Assembly (NCBI RefSeq): GCF_015667795.1
Contig: NZ_JADPEL010000014.1
Location: forward strand, 1-64,000
Reading direction: 5' to 3'
Length of the DNA stretch: 64,000 nucleotides
DNA from: Clostridium sp. D53t1_180928_C8
Lineage (GTDB): Bacteria > Bacillota > Clostridia > Clostridiales > Clostridiaceae
The notes beneath the pieces are model-generated. The model did no database searches. It was not told where the DNA came from and was given only the letters and a program-made list of their open reading frames with translations. Shown in pieces: positions 52,808 through 61,253 of the stretch. A program made the position numbers and the translations under genes. The first letter of the stretch is position 1. Each line of letters opens with the position of its first letter.

Positions 52808-53455
52808 ATGTATAAAAAATTGAGAGAACCAATTAACTCTATAACTCATTTTGCAGGAGCTGGATTATCTTTTATAGCTTTAATAGCAATGCTAATTAAA
52901 GCTATATCATCAAATGCATCTAGTATCACAATATTATCTGTAGCTATTTTTGGAATTAGTTTAATTCTTTTATATACAACTTCTGGAACTTACCACGGAA
53001 TAATTTCCAGTGAAAAAGTAATTTCTATATTTAAAAAACTTGATCATTCAATGATCTTTGTTCTAATTGCTGGATCTTATGCACCATTCTGCTTGCTTTC
53101 TATTGGTGGTAAGTTTGGTGTTACTATGTTCATAATAATGATTACTCTTGCTATTGCAGGAATTATCTTTAAACTTTGTTGGTTTAATTGTCCTTGTTGG
53201 GTAGATAGTGCTATGTATATCGGTATGGGATGGGCTGCTTTATTTATGATTAAACCTTTAGCTGCAATTTTACCTGGAATAAGTTTATTTTGGTTGGTCC
53301 TTGGAGGAATTCTTTATACAATAGGTGGTATTATTTATGCTACAAAATCTGAAAAGTTAAAAATAGGTAATTGGGGATTTCATGAAATATTCCATATCTT
53401 CATATTGCTTGGTAGCTTAAGTCACTTTATTTGTGTATTTACTTATGTAATATAA
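52808..53455 (+). CDS. hemolysin III family membrane protein (YqfA-like)
   Basis: The 215-residue protein has seven predicted membrane helices and the PAQR-like motifs of the family: EPINSITHFAGA, SGTYHG, LDHSMIFVLIAGSYAPF and the C-terminal HEIFHIFILLGSLSHF. Despite the name, most bacterial members are not proven haemolysins. The His-rich motifs could bind zinc as in PAQR proteins. The ATG at 52808 follows GAGAGGTG and replaces the upstream GTG start. Confidence 0.88.
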   Translation: MYKKLREPINSITHFAGAGLSFIALIAMLIKAISSNASSITILSVAIFGISLILLYTTSGTYHGIISSEKVISIFKKLDHSMIFVLIAGSYAPFCLLSIGGKFGVTMFIIMITLAIAGIIFKLCWFNCPCWVDSAMYIGMGWAALFMIKPLAAILPGISLFWLVLGGILYTIGGIIYATKSEKLKIGNWGFHEIFHIFILLGSLSHFICVFTYVI

Positions 53456-53483
53456 TTAAATTCATTTATGAGAGGTATATATA

Positions 53484-53699
53484 ATGCTTAATTTTGATTT
53501 ATATGAAGAAGGTGTAGAGATTGGTATAGAACGCGGGCAATATTTATTGCTAATTCAGTTGTTAAAAAAGAAACTTGGTAAAATTTCTGATTTGCAACTT
53601 AATAAACTCGAAGATTTAGATAATAGTAAAATTATTAATGTTGCTTTGAATATTTTTACAATAGAAAATATGGATGATTTAAATAAATATCTAAATTAA
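53484..53699 (+). CDS. stand-alone C-terminal Rpn/DUF4351-like fragment
   Basis: The 71-residue protein resembles the C-terminal helical part of Rpn-family (PD-(D/E)XK) transposase-like nucleases, with the pattern GIERGQYLLLIQLLKKKLGKI followed by IFTIENMDDLNKYL. The nuclease domain is missing; there is no trace of it in the 28 bp to the hemolysin III gene. GAGAGGT precedes the ATG, so it is probably expressed. It may be a remnant, or an orphan of the small internal Rpn products known to counteract the full nuclease. Confidence 0.6.
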   Translation: MLNFDLYEEGVEIGIERGQYLLLIQLLKKKLGKISDLQLNKLEDLDNSKIINVALNIFTIENMDDLNKYLN

Positions 53700-53708
53700 T
53701 TATTATTA

Positions 53709-53748
53709 TAAAAAATACTCACAATAAATTTCATTGTGAGTATTTTTA
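53709..53748 (+). terminator. terminator of the Rpn-like fragment gene
   Basis: AATACTCACAA pairs with TTGTGAGTATT around a short A/T loop, followed by TTTTTAT. Confidence 0.85.
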
Positions 53749-53849
53749 TGTCTTAAATAAATATTATTTAAATCAATTATATTATTTGTTATAATATTTT
53801 TCATTATACATTATTTAATAATTATTAAACTTAATCGGGGGCGAGAACA

Positions 53850-55385
53850 TTGAAAAACACTTTAAAAATTTTATTAGGCAGAGTTGGTATTATTGGTTTA
53901 TTAATATTTATACAACTATTAATATTAATTCTTTTTATGATTAACTTTCAAAATTATTTTGTTTATTTTTATGGAATCTGTAGTGTATTAAGCTTAACCT
54001 GTGTATTTTTTATTCTTAATAATAACTCAAATCCAGGATACAAGATAGCTTGGATTATACCAATTTTACTTTTTCCTATATTCGGAGGAATATTTTATCT
54101 TTTATTTGGTAGTAAATTTACCCATAATAAAATTTCAAAAAAATTCGCTCCAATTACTGAAGACTTAAAATTATATTTAGACCAAAACACTCTAGTAAAT
54201 AATGAAATATTACTTAAAAATAAATTAGCCTCAAATCAATCTAGTTACATCACTAAATATGCACATTGTCCAATTTATAAAAATACCAAAACTGAATATT
54301 TAAATCTAGGGGAGCGTAAATTTGAGCGTTTAATTGAAGAACTACAAAATGCTAAACACTACATATTTTTAGAATATTTTATTATTCAAGAAGGTAAAAT
54401 GTGGGATACAATACTAGATATTTTAAAAGAGAAAGCCGCTACTGGATTAGATGTTCGTGTTATTTATGATGATTTTGGTTGTTTATTTTTATTACCATCT
54501 GGCTATGCAAAAAAATTAGAATCTTTCGGCATAAAATGTTGTGTATTTAATCCTTTTGTCCCGTCATTATCTATAAGAATGAATAATCGTGATCATCGTA
54601 AAATTATAATTATTGATGGACATACAGCCTTTAATGGTGGAATTAACTTAGCTGACGAATACATTAATGCAATAAATATTCATGGCCATTGGAAAGATAC
54701 AGCTATTCTTTTAAAAGGTGATGCTGTATGGAGCTTTACTGTAATGTTTTTAACTATGTGGGAGAATCTTTATAAAACAAAAGAAGATTTCGAAAAATAT
54801 CGTCCTCATGTACATTACAAAGAAGACTTTTATAATGATGGATATGTTCAACCTTATACAGATAATCCAATGAGTAATGAAGAAGTTGGAGAAACAGTAT
54901 ATTTAAATTTAATTAATCAGGCTAAGGATTACATACATATTACAAGCCCCTATTTAATAATAGATAATGAAACTCGTACTGCATTATGTCAAGCAGCCAA
55001 AAGAGGTGTTGATGTGTGTATTGTAACTCCTCATATTGGAGATAAGTGGTATGTTCATGGTATGACTCGTTCAAACTATAACGCTTTAATTGAATCCGGT
55101 GTTAAGATATATGAATATACCCCTGGATTCATCCATGCAAAAACTATCGTAGTAGATGATGATTATGCAGTTGTTGGAACTATTAATCTTGATTACCGTA
55201 GCCTATATCTTCAATTTGAATGTGCTACTTTTTTATATAAAACAAATAGTGTTCTTGAAGTACGTGATGATTTTATAGAAATACTTAAGGTTTCTGAAGA
55301 AGTTACTACAGACTTATGGAATTCTATTCCTTTATATAAACGTGCCATATATTCTGTAATAACTATATTTGCACCTTTAATGTAA
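53850..55385 (+). CDS. cls: cardiolipin synthase
   Basis: The 511-residue membrane enzyme has two N-terminal transmembrane helices (about 10-58, PLDc_N type) and two phospholipase D-type catalytic motifs: HRKIIIIDG and HAKTIVVDD. It condenses two phosphatidylglycerol molecules into cardiolipin. The ATG has GGGGGCGAG upstream, or a TTG at 53850 is used. It is a single-gene unit; psd, another phospholipid gene, lies 2.6 kb away. Confidence 0.94.
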   Translation: MKNTLKILLGRVGIIGLLIFIQLLILILFMINFQNYFVYFYGICSVLSLTCVFFILNNNSNPGYKIAWIIPILLFPIFGGIFYLLFGSKFTHNKISKKFAPITEDLKLYLDQNTLVNNEILLKNKLASNQSSYITKYAHCPIYKNTKTEYLNLGERKFERLIEELQNAKHYIFLEYFIIQEGKMWDTILDILKEKAATGLDVRVIYDDFGCLFLLPSGYAKKLESFGIKCCVFNPFVPSLSIRMNNRDHRKIIIIDGHTAFNGGINLADEYINAINIHGHWKDTAILLKGDAVWSFTVMFLTMWENLYKTKEDFEKYRPHVHYKEDFYNDGYVQPYTDNPMSNEEVGETVYLNLINQAKDYIHITSPYLIIDNETRTALCQAAKRGVDVCIVTPHIGDKWYVHGMTRSNYNALIESGVKIYEYTPGFIHAKTIVVDDDYAVVGTINLDYRSLYLQFECATFLYKTNSVLEVRDDFIEILKVSEEVTTDLWNSIPLYKRAIYSVITIFAPLM

Positions 55386-55387
55386 AA

Positions 55388-55420
55388 AAGAAAAAGTCGA
55401 AAAGTTTTCGGCTTTTTCTT
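55388..55420 (+). terminator. terminator of cls
   Basis: GAAAAAGTCGAAA pairs with TTTCGGCTTTTTC and is followed by TTTTTTATT. Confidence 0.85.
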
Positions 55421-55610
55421 TTTTATTACAACTTTTTATATTAATTCTTTTTTTCGATATTAAATCATTTTTTGTATATAAAAATTTTACAATGATTTTT
55501 TTTGAAAAATTCTCACTAATTCACTGATATAATATTGCATATTTCAATGAAAAGATAAAAACTTTATGTTATAATAGCGAAAGAATAATAAATGAAATGA
55601 GGTATGTTGA

Positions 55611-57200
55611 GTGATAAATGTTTTAAATGTAAGTTTAAGATACGGTTCTCGTAAATTATTTGAAGATGTTAACATCAAATTTACTCCTGGTAACTGTTAC
55701 GGTGTCATTGGAGCTAACGGGGCTGGAAAATCTACATTCTTAAAAATATTATCAGGAGAGGTTGAACCAAACACTGGTGAGGTTATAATTGCTCCAAATA
55801 CAAGAATGTCTGTATTAAGTCAGGACCATTATAAATATGATGAATTTCCTGTTTTAGAAACAGTTATAATGGGTAATGAAAGATTACATACAATAATGAA
55901 AGAAAAAGATGCTTTATATGCTAAACCTGACTTTTCAGATGAAGACGGAATTAAAGCTGCTGAATTAGAAGGTGAGTTTGCTGAATTAAATGGTTGGGAA
56001 GCTGAATCTGAAGCATCATCATTATTACAAGGTTTAGGAATCGGAACTGATGCACATTATAAATTAATGTCAGAATTAACTGGGGCTGAAAAAGTTAAAG
56101 TTTTACTTGCCCAAGCTCTATTTGGTAATCCAGGAATCTTAATTTTAGATGAGCCTACTAACCACTTAGATATTAAATCTATTAAATGGTTACAAACTTT
56201 CTTAGGTGACTTTGAAGGTACAGTTATAGTAGTATCGCATGATAGACACTTCTTAAACGAAGTTTGTACTCATATGGCTGACGTTGACTTTGGTAAGATT
56301 AAATTATACGTTGGTAACTACGACTTCTGGTATGAATCAAGTCAATTAGCTACAGCTATGGCTAAAGATCAAAACAAAAAGAAAGAAGAAAAAATTAAAG
56401 AATTACAAGACTTCATCGCAAGATTTAGTGCTAATGCTTCTAAATCTAAGCAAGCAACATCTCGTAAGAAGTTACTAGATAAAATTACTTTAGACGATAT
56501 CCAACCATCAAGCAGAAGATATCCTTTCGTTGGATTCAAACCTGAAAGAGAAGTTGGTAATGATATATTAGTAGTTGAAGGATTGTCTAAAACTGTTGAT
56601 GGAGTTAAAGTTTTAGATAACGTAAGCTTCAGAGTAAATAAAGATGAAAAAATTGCTTTTGTTGGTAATGAAATTGCAATCACAACTTTATTTAAAATTA
56701 TAAACGGAGAAATGGAAGCTGATACTGGTGAATTCAAATGGGGAATCACTATAACTAAAGCATACTTCCCTAAAGATAACTCTGAATTCTTCAACGATTG
56801 TAAGTTAAGCTTAGTTGACTGGTTAAGACAATTCTCTGAAGAAAAATCTGAAAGTTATATTAGAGGATTCTTAGGAAGAATGTTATTCTCTGGAGAAGAA
56901 GCTTTAAAAGAAGCTAATGTATTATCTGGAGGAGAAAAAGTTAGATGTATGCTTTCTAGAATGATGCTTTCTAGTGCAAATGTATTAATTTTAGATGGTC
57001 CTACTAACCACTTAGATCTTGAATCAATCACTGCTGTAAATAATGGATTAAAGGATTATAGCAGCAACGTATTATTTGCTTCTCATGATCACCAATTTGT
57101 TCAAACAGTTGCAAATAGAATAATAAGAATAAATGATGATGGATCTATCTTAGATAGAACAATGACATATGACGAATTCTTAGAAAAATTCGGTGAATAA
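55611..57200 (+). CDS. ABC-F family ATPase with a degenerate second nucleotide site (YkpA/YbiT-like)
   Basis: The 529-residue cytoplasmic protein has two ABC ATPase domains and no membrane domain. Domain 1 has Walker A GANGAGKST and Walker B ILDEPTNHLD, but the signature reads LTGAEK instead of LSGGEK. Domain 2 keeps LSGGEK, but its Walker A is GNEIAITT (no GKS/T) and the catalytic Glu of Walker B is Gly (ILDGPTNHLD). ABC-F proteins act on the ribosome. The start is the GTG at 55611, with GAGGTATG upstream. Confidence 0.9.
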   Translation: MINVLNVSLRYGSRKLFEDVNIKFTPGNCYGVIGANGAGKSTFLKILSGEVEPNTGEVIIAPNTRMSVLSQDHYKYDEFPVLETVIMGNERLHTIMKEKDALYAKPDFSDEDGIKAAELEGEFAELNGWEAESEASSLLQGLGIGTDAHYKLMSELTGAEKVKVLLAQALFGNPGILILDEPTNHLDIKSIKWLQTFLGDFEGTVIVVSHDRHFLNEVCTHMADVDFGKIKLYVGNYDFWYESSQLATAMAKDQNKKKEEKIKELQDFIARFSANASKSKQATSRKKLLDKITLDDIQPSSRRYPFVGFKPEREVGNDILVVEGLSKTVDGVKVLDNVSFRVNKDEKIAFVGNEIAITTLFKIINGEMEADTGEFKWGITITKAYFPKDNSEFFNDCKLSLVDWLRQFSEEKSESYIRGFLGRMLFSGEEALKEANVLSGGEKVRCMLSRMMLSSANVLILDGPTNHLDLESITAVNNGLKDYSSNVLFASHDHQFVQTVANRIIRINDDGSILDRTMTYDEFLEKFGE

Positions 57201-57201
57201 T

Positions 57202-57230
57202 AAAAAAGCCAGCTTTGCTGGCTTTTTTAT
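57202..57230. terminator. bidirectional terminator between ABC-F and TetR genes
   Basis: AAAAAAGCCAGC pairs with GCTGGCTTTTTT around TTT. Confidence 0.88.
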
Positions 57231-57237
57231 ATAATTT

Positions 57238-57798
57238 TTATCTAATAACTAAACCTTCAAACATTATATCTACAATATCTTTCATTACTTCTTGATACTC
57301 TAAATTCTCCTTGTATAAATAATCATCTTCCAATAAGTTTCTTATACCACCAATTAAAACACTTTTCATTAAAGTTAAATTTACCCTTTTAATTAATCCT
57401 TTTTCTATACACTTATTAATCAATTCACCTGTTGGTTCCCATCCAGAATCCAACTTATCTATTATCTTTTCATAAATTTTAGGATAGAACTTTCTTATTT
57501 CATAAATCTTAGTATAATCAATTGTTTTAAATGATGTAGGTAATATAGTTAATAACCTTTTTAATCTTTCTATATCATCTATGTTTTTATCATTAATTAT
57601 TTGCTTGCTTTCTTCAGCTATAGAATCAAATACAGTATCTACTATTAAATTTAATAAACATTCTTTACTATCTACATTTTCATAAAGTGTTCTTTTGCTA
57701 ACACCTAGCTTAGTAGCAATATCATCCATTGTAAATTTAACACCTTTTTCTTTAAAGATATCTATTGTTGCTTTTATTATTTTTGTTTCTATACTCAT
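57238..57798 (-). CDS. TetR/AcrR-family transcriptional regulator
   Basis: The 186-residue protein has an N-terminal TetR helix-turn-helix (about 5-55, with FTMDDIATKLGVSKRTLYENV) and an alpha-helical ligand-binding domain. The ATG at 57798 follows GGAGG and replaces the upstream start. Target genes are unknown; the neighbours psd (divergent, 206 bp away) and the ABC-F gene (convergent) give no firm link. Confidence 0.9.
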   Translation of the reverse strand: MSIETKIIKATIDIFKEKGVKFTMDDIATKLGVSKRTLYENVDSKECLLNLIVDTVFDSIAEESKQIINDKNIDDIERLKRLLTILPTSFKTIDYTKIYEIRKFYPKIYEKIIDKLDSGWEPTGELINKCIEKGLIKRVNLTLMKSVLIGGIRNLLEDDYLYKENLEYQEVMKDIVDIMFEGLVIR

Positions 57799-58003
57799 AT
57801 TTTCCTCCATAACATAATTAAACTCTTTCCCTTAAACTTATTCTATAGTTTTAACTCTATAGTTTCAAATAATTTTTCTATTATATTAATGTTAATAAAC
57901 TATTAAAAGAAAATATGTTAATATATTATAAGAATATATTATATTTTCACATATATATATAATAGTATTTTTCTTATTCCACTAATTAATATGAGGTAAA
58001 TTT

Positions 58004-58894
58004 ATGATACAAGTCTATAATAGAAAAACAAATAAATATGATACTGAAGATGTTGCAGGCGAAAAATACATAAAATGGGCATATGAATCTCCAATAGGTA
58101 AAGGCTTAGTTGAATTATTTATAAAAAGAAAACTTTTTTCTAAGTTATATGGTAATTATTGTGACAGTAAACTTAGTATAAAAAAAATTCCTTCTTTTAT
58201 TAAAGGTTTTAATATTGATATGGATATATGTACTACTGATCCTTCTGACTTTAAAAATTTTAATGACTTTTTTGTAAGAAAGCTTATCCCAGAAGCAAGA
58301 CCTATTGATTATGATAAAAATATATTAATTTCTCCTGGTGATGGTCGTTTATTAGCTTATACTAATATAAATATAGATTCCTTAATACAAGTAAAAGGCA
58401 TTAACTACAGCCTTTCTGAATTAATAGAAGATGATACTATTGCAAATGAATATAATGGGGGTACTTGTTTAGTTTTAAGATTATGTCCTACAGACTATCA
58501 TAGATTACATTTTATTGATTATGGTGTTTGTGAAAAATCTAATATAGTTAGAGGAAATTACTATTCTGTAAATCCTACTGCATTAGAAAAAATCCCCAAA
58601 CTTTATTGTCAGAATAAACGTGAATGGTCTGTATTTCATTCTGAAAACTTTGGTGATATAATTCATGTTGAAGTAGGTGCAACTTGTGTGGGCTCTATAA
58701 TACAAAGTTATAAACCAAATGAAAAAGTTTCTAAAGGCGATGAAAAAGGATACTTTAAATTTGGTGGCTCTACTACAATACTTTTCTTTAAACCAAATAC
58801 AGTAAACATAGATGATGATATACTTATTCAATCTTCATTTGGCTTTGAAACAAAAGTTATTATGGGGGAAAAGATTGGAGAAAAAAATAACTAA
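58004..58894 (+). CDS. psd: phosphatidylserine decarboxylase
   Basis: The 296-residue precursor self-cleaves at the Gly-Ser bond of the GGST motif ([10 protein letters not shown], near residue 253) to give a beta chain and a pyruvoyl-containing alpha chain. Other family signatures are [19 protein letters not shown] and [10 protein letters not shown], the His of which is part of the catalytic site. It makes phosphatidylethanolamine from phosphatidylserine at the membrane. No pssA gene is in the window. Confidence 0.95.
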   Translation: MIQVYNRKTNKYDTEDVAGEKYIKWAYESPIGKGLVELFIKRKLFSKLYGNYCDSKLSIKKIPSFIKGFNIDMDICTTDPSDFKNFNDFFVRKLIPEARPIDYDKNILISPGDGRLLAYTNINIDSLIQVKGINYSLSELIEDDTIANEYNGGTCLVLRLCPTDYHRLHFIDYGVCEKSNIVRGNYYSVNPTALEKIPKLYCQNKREWSVFHSENFGDIIHVEVGATCVGSIIQSYKPNEKVSKGDEKGYFKFGGSTTILFFKPNTVNIDDDILIQSSFGFETKVIMGEKIGEKNN

Positions 58895-58917
58895 AGTGCT
58901 TAGCACTTTAGTTATTT
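58886..58917. terminator. bidirectional terminator between psd and the card1-like gene
   Basis: AATAACTAAAGTGCT pairs with AGCACTTTAGTTATT around a single central base pair, and T-rich tails occur on both strands. It includes the psd stop codon. Confidence 0.85.
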
Positions 58918-60051
58918 TTATTTATTAATAATAGCTTTAACTTCTTTAATAAACTTATCTTCATTACCATCAAATATAATCAAATGAATTCCCATTTCCT
59001 TTGCTCTTATTTTTACTGGTGATTTTATTGGCTCTTTTGTTGCTACTAATATTTTATAAGAATTTTCTCCACCAAACTTAGAAGCATATACATTTAATTC
59101 ATTTAGTGCCATCTCATTATATTTGTCGCTATCTTTACAAGAAATGAAAATTGGAACACAATCCTTTACCGCAACAACGTCTAACTCATTTCTTACTGAT
59201 TGATTTTCATCATTCCATAAAAACATTACTCCATTTTTAGACTCATCAACTTCTTCTATTTTATTAATTAATTTATTAGTCTCTATCTCAAGCCATGTTC
59301 CACTTTTAAAAATAAAAGCCTTTAAATAATCATTATTAAAATTAACTGTTATCTTATCATTTTGTTTTCTATAATTAATTTCTTTCATTTCCTCAAGTTT
59401 AGATAATATCTTATTTAATAAAATTACTTCCTCTTTCTCTAATCCCTCAGTATGAATGTAAATTTTTTTTCCCTCATTTGCATCATGCTCGAATATATTT
59501 GCCTCATATAACTGTTGCTTATATTTATGCCATAAATCTAAATTACTAGATATTTTTTCAGAAAAATAAATTAAATCCTTTTTATTACATAACTCTGAAG
59601 AATCCTCAACAATTTTTCCACCTGAAGCTTTTACAATGTCATCAATCTCTAAATCCTCAAAAGTTTTTTCATATATTTTTATATTATCCTTAAACTCATA
59701 CAATACTTTCTTCTTTATATCTATATATAAAGCTGTAATATTATTACTCATACTAAGATTTAATAAAATCAATGAATTTATTCTTTTTCCTCCAGTTAAA
59801 TTAATAAGAATATTTTTATCCTTTATACTATCTATAATTTTTTCTAATTCTTGTTGATTTCCCTCTTTTATTATAAACTCTTCAATTTTAACTGACTTAA
59901 AGTTTTTTTCATAATATAATCTAAGACTTTTCATTTTTTCTTCTGAATTATTATCCTTTATAAAATAAATTACTTTGGGATTAAATTCTTGAGTTGCTAG
60001 GATACTATTTTCATTATGTTCATCTACTTGATTTATTAATATATCAATCAT
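58918..60051 (-). CDS. Card1/Can2-like CARF-PD-(D/E)XK nuclease (DUF1887), orphan
   Basis: The 377-residue protein has an N-terminal CARF domain (about 1-140, with ligand-loop motif LTGGKR at 85-90), a winged-helix-like linker (about 165-245) and a C-terminal restriction-endonuclease-like domain (about 250-377). Visible active-site candidates are E255 (GTWLEIE), D291 (NELDVV) and K306 (FISCK). The first position of the ExK element is Ser304. Card1-type enzymes are activated by cyclic tetra-adenylate made by Cas10 in type III CRISPR immunity and cut nucleic acid. No cas genes are nearby. The ATG at 60051 follows AAGAGGT and replaces the longer ORF start. Confidence 0.85.
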   Translation of the reverse strand: MIDILINQVDEHNENSILATQEFNPKVIYFIKDNNSEEKMKSLRLYYEKNFKSVKIEEFIIKEGNQQELEKIIDSIKDKNILINLTGGKRINSLILLNLSMSNNITALYIDIKKKVLYEFKDNIKIYEKTFEDLEIDDIVKASGGKIVEDSSELCNKKDLIYFSEKISSNLDLWHKYKQQLYEANIFEHDANEGKKIYIHTEGLEKEEVILLNKILSKLEEMKEINYRKQNDKITVNFNNDYLKAFIFKSGTWLEIETNKLINKIEEVDESKNGVMFLWNDENQSVRNELDVVAVKDCVPIFISCKDSDKYNEMALNELNVYASKFGGENSYKILVATKEPIKSPVKIRAKEMGIHLIIFDGNEDKFIKEVKAIINK

Positions 60052-60119
60052 ATATCTATACCTCTTTATTTTAACTATATAAATAGTTTTCCTACTAATA
60101 TTAAATTTTATAAATAAAA

Positions 60120-60151
60120 AAAAAGAACTGTTGAATTTCAACAGTTCTTTA
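60120..60151 (-). terminator. terminator of the tRNA-Arg gene
   Basis: AAAGAACTGTTGA pairs with TCAACAGTTCTTT on the minus strand and is followed by a long T run (TTTTTTTTTATTT). Confidence 0.88.
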
Positions 60152-60152
60152 A

Positions 60153-60227
60153 TGGCAGAGCGTAAAGGAATCGAACCCTTAATGCGCCGTCCGTAGCGGC
60201 GTGTTATATCCGTTTAACTAACGCTCC
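60153..60227 (-). tRNA. tRNA-Arg (anticodon ACG)
   Basis: On the minus strand the acceptor GGAGCGT pairs with ACGCTCT (one G-U pair), the anticodon stem CGCCG/CGGCG encloses CTACGGA with U33 and anticodon ACG, and the T loop carries GGTTCGATTCC. CCA is encoded. A34 is expected to be deaminated to inosine. The Card1-like gene lies directly downstream. Confidence 0.93.
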
Positions 60228-60296
60228 ATAGTGTTAACAAATCTATGTTAACACAAAAATTATTATTTTTCAACAATTAAAATTTTTTACATTTAA

Positions 60297-61076
60297 TTAA
60301 TTGCTTTCTATATCTTGCTTTTCGTTATAAAAAGATATATAGCTCAATCCAAACATTAATATAATTCCACCTATTAATATAGAATATCCTCCTATTGGGA
60401 ATATTAAATTAATTATTGCTGGTAATGTAACTGCATATAATGAAAGATTAAATAACTTACCATATTCTATTTTTCTATTTGCAATTAGATTACTTAATAC
60501 TCCAACTAATGATATTAATACTGCATATATTATTAATTGAATAAAATTAATAATTATCATAATTGGAATAATTATATATTTAACTATATCAACCTTTTCT
60601 AACGCATTTATTAAAAAATCATTATTAAAATCTATTTTATCTAAACCTAAATCAGAATATTTATATGTTATATCCTCTGATCCATTCTTAATCATGAAAC
60701 CATCCCTAAGCAATACCGTTACTATATCCTTATGAACAGTTATACTTCTTAAAGCATCTAATTCTTCAACCCCCTTGCTTGTATCTATATATAGCAATGC
60801 CTGGCCTTCTTCATCCTTAATTGGCGATGTTTTAAAATCTAATATGCCATCCTTCATTTCAAATTGAACTTCATCTTGTTCTAAAATCATTTTTGATGTT
60901 TTTTCTAATCCTGAAATAACCATGGTACTCATCGCACCTTGAATTAGTCCAATAATTATAGAAAGCACTAAAATATATAAAAATGCCTTACTTATTTTTT
61001 CTTTATATAAATAAACATATTTTTTAGGGTTAATACTAAAAATAAATTTATTTCTCATTTTTATTTTATTACTCAT
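60297..61076 (-). CDS. DUF1189 membrane protein
   Basis: The 259-residue protein has one N-terminal helix (about 28-52), an extracytoplasmic domain of about 110 residues and three to four C-terminal helices. The pattern matches DUF1189 of Bacillus and clostridia, whose role is unknown; some members have been linked to maltodextrin transport or cell-envelope function. Position next to a divergent L,D-transpeptidase gene (178 bp apart) could point to envelope biology, but this is only context. Confidence 0.75.
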   Translation of the reverse strand: MSNKIKMRNKFIFSINPKKYVYLYKEKISKAFLYILVLSIIIGLIQGAMSTMVISGLEKTSKMILEQDEVQFEMKDGILDFKTSPIKDEEGQALLYIDTSKGVEELDALRSITVHKDIVTVLLRDGFMIKNGSEDITYKYSDLGLDKIDFNNDFLINALEKVDIVKYIIIPIMIIINFIQLIIYAVLISLVGVLSNLIANRKIEYGKLFNLSLYAVTLPAIINLIFPIGGYSILIGGIILMFGLSYISFYNEKQDIESN

Positions 61077-61253
61077 TGCTCCTCCATAAGTCTAGTTTGT
61101 AAGTATATTAAATTAATAATGCTAATTTTCACCCTTTAATTATAACATATTTTACTAATTTTTCTTGTGTACTTTTTGTAAATTTACTCATTCTGGGTTT
61201 AAAAACAAATAAATTAGTCAAGTATTAATAATAAAATAAAAGGAGGTATTTAA

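Noticed and set aside
60052-60141. 30-residue N-terminal extension of the Card1-like protein
   Set aside because: It would precede the first strand of the CARF fold, and the internal ATG at 60051 has AAGAGGT at good spacing.
58880-60230. Genomic island boundaries around the Card1-like gene
   Set aside because: No direct repeat of the tRNA-Arg 3' end and no integrase were found; base composition resembles the neighbours.
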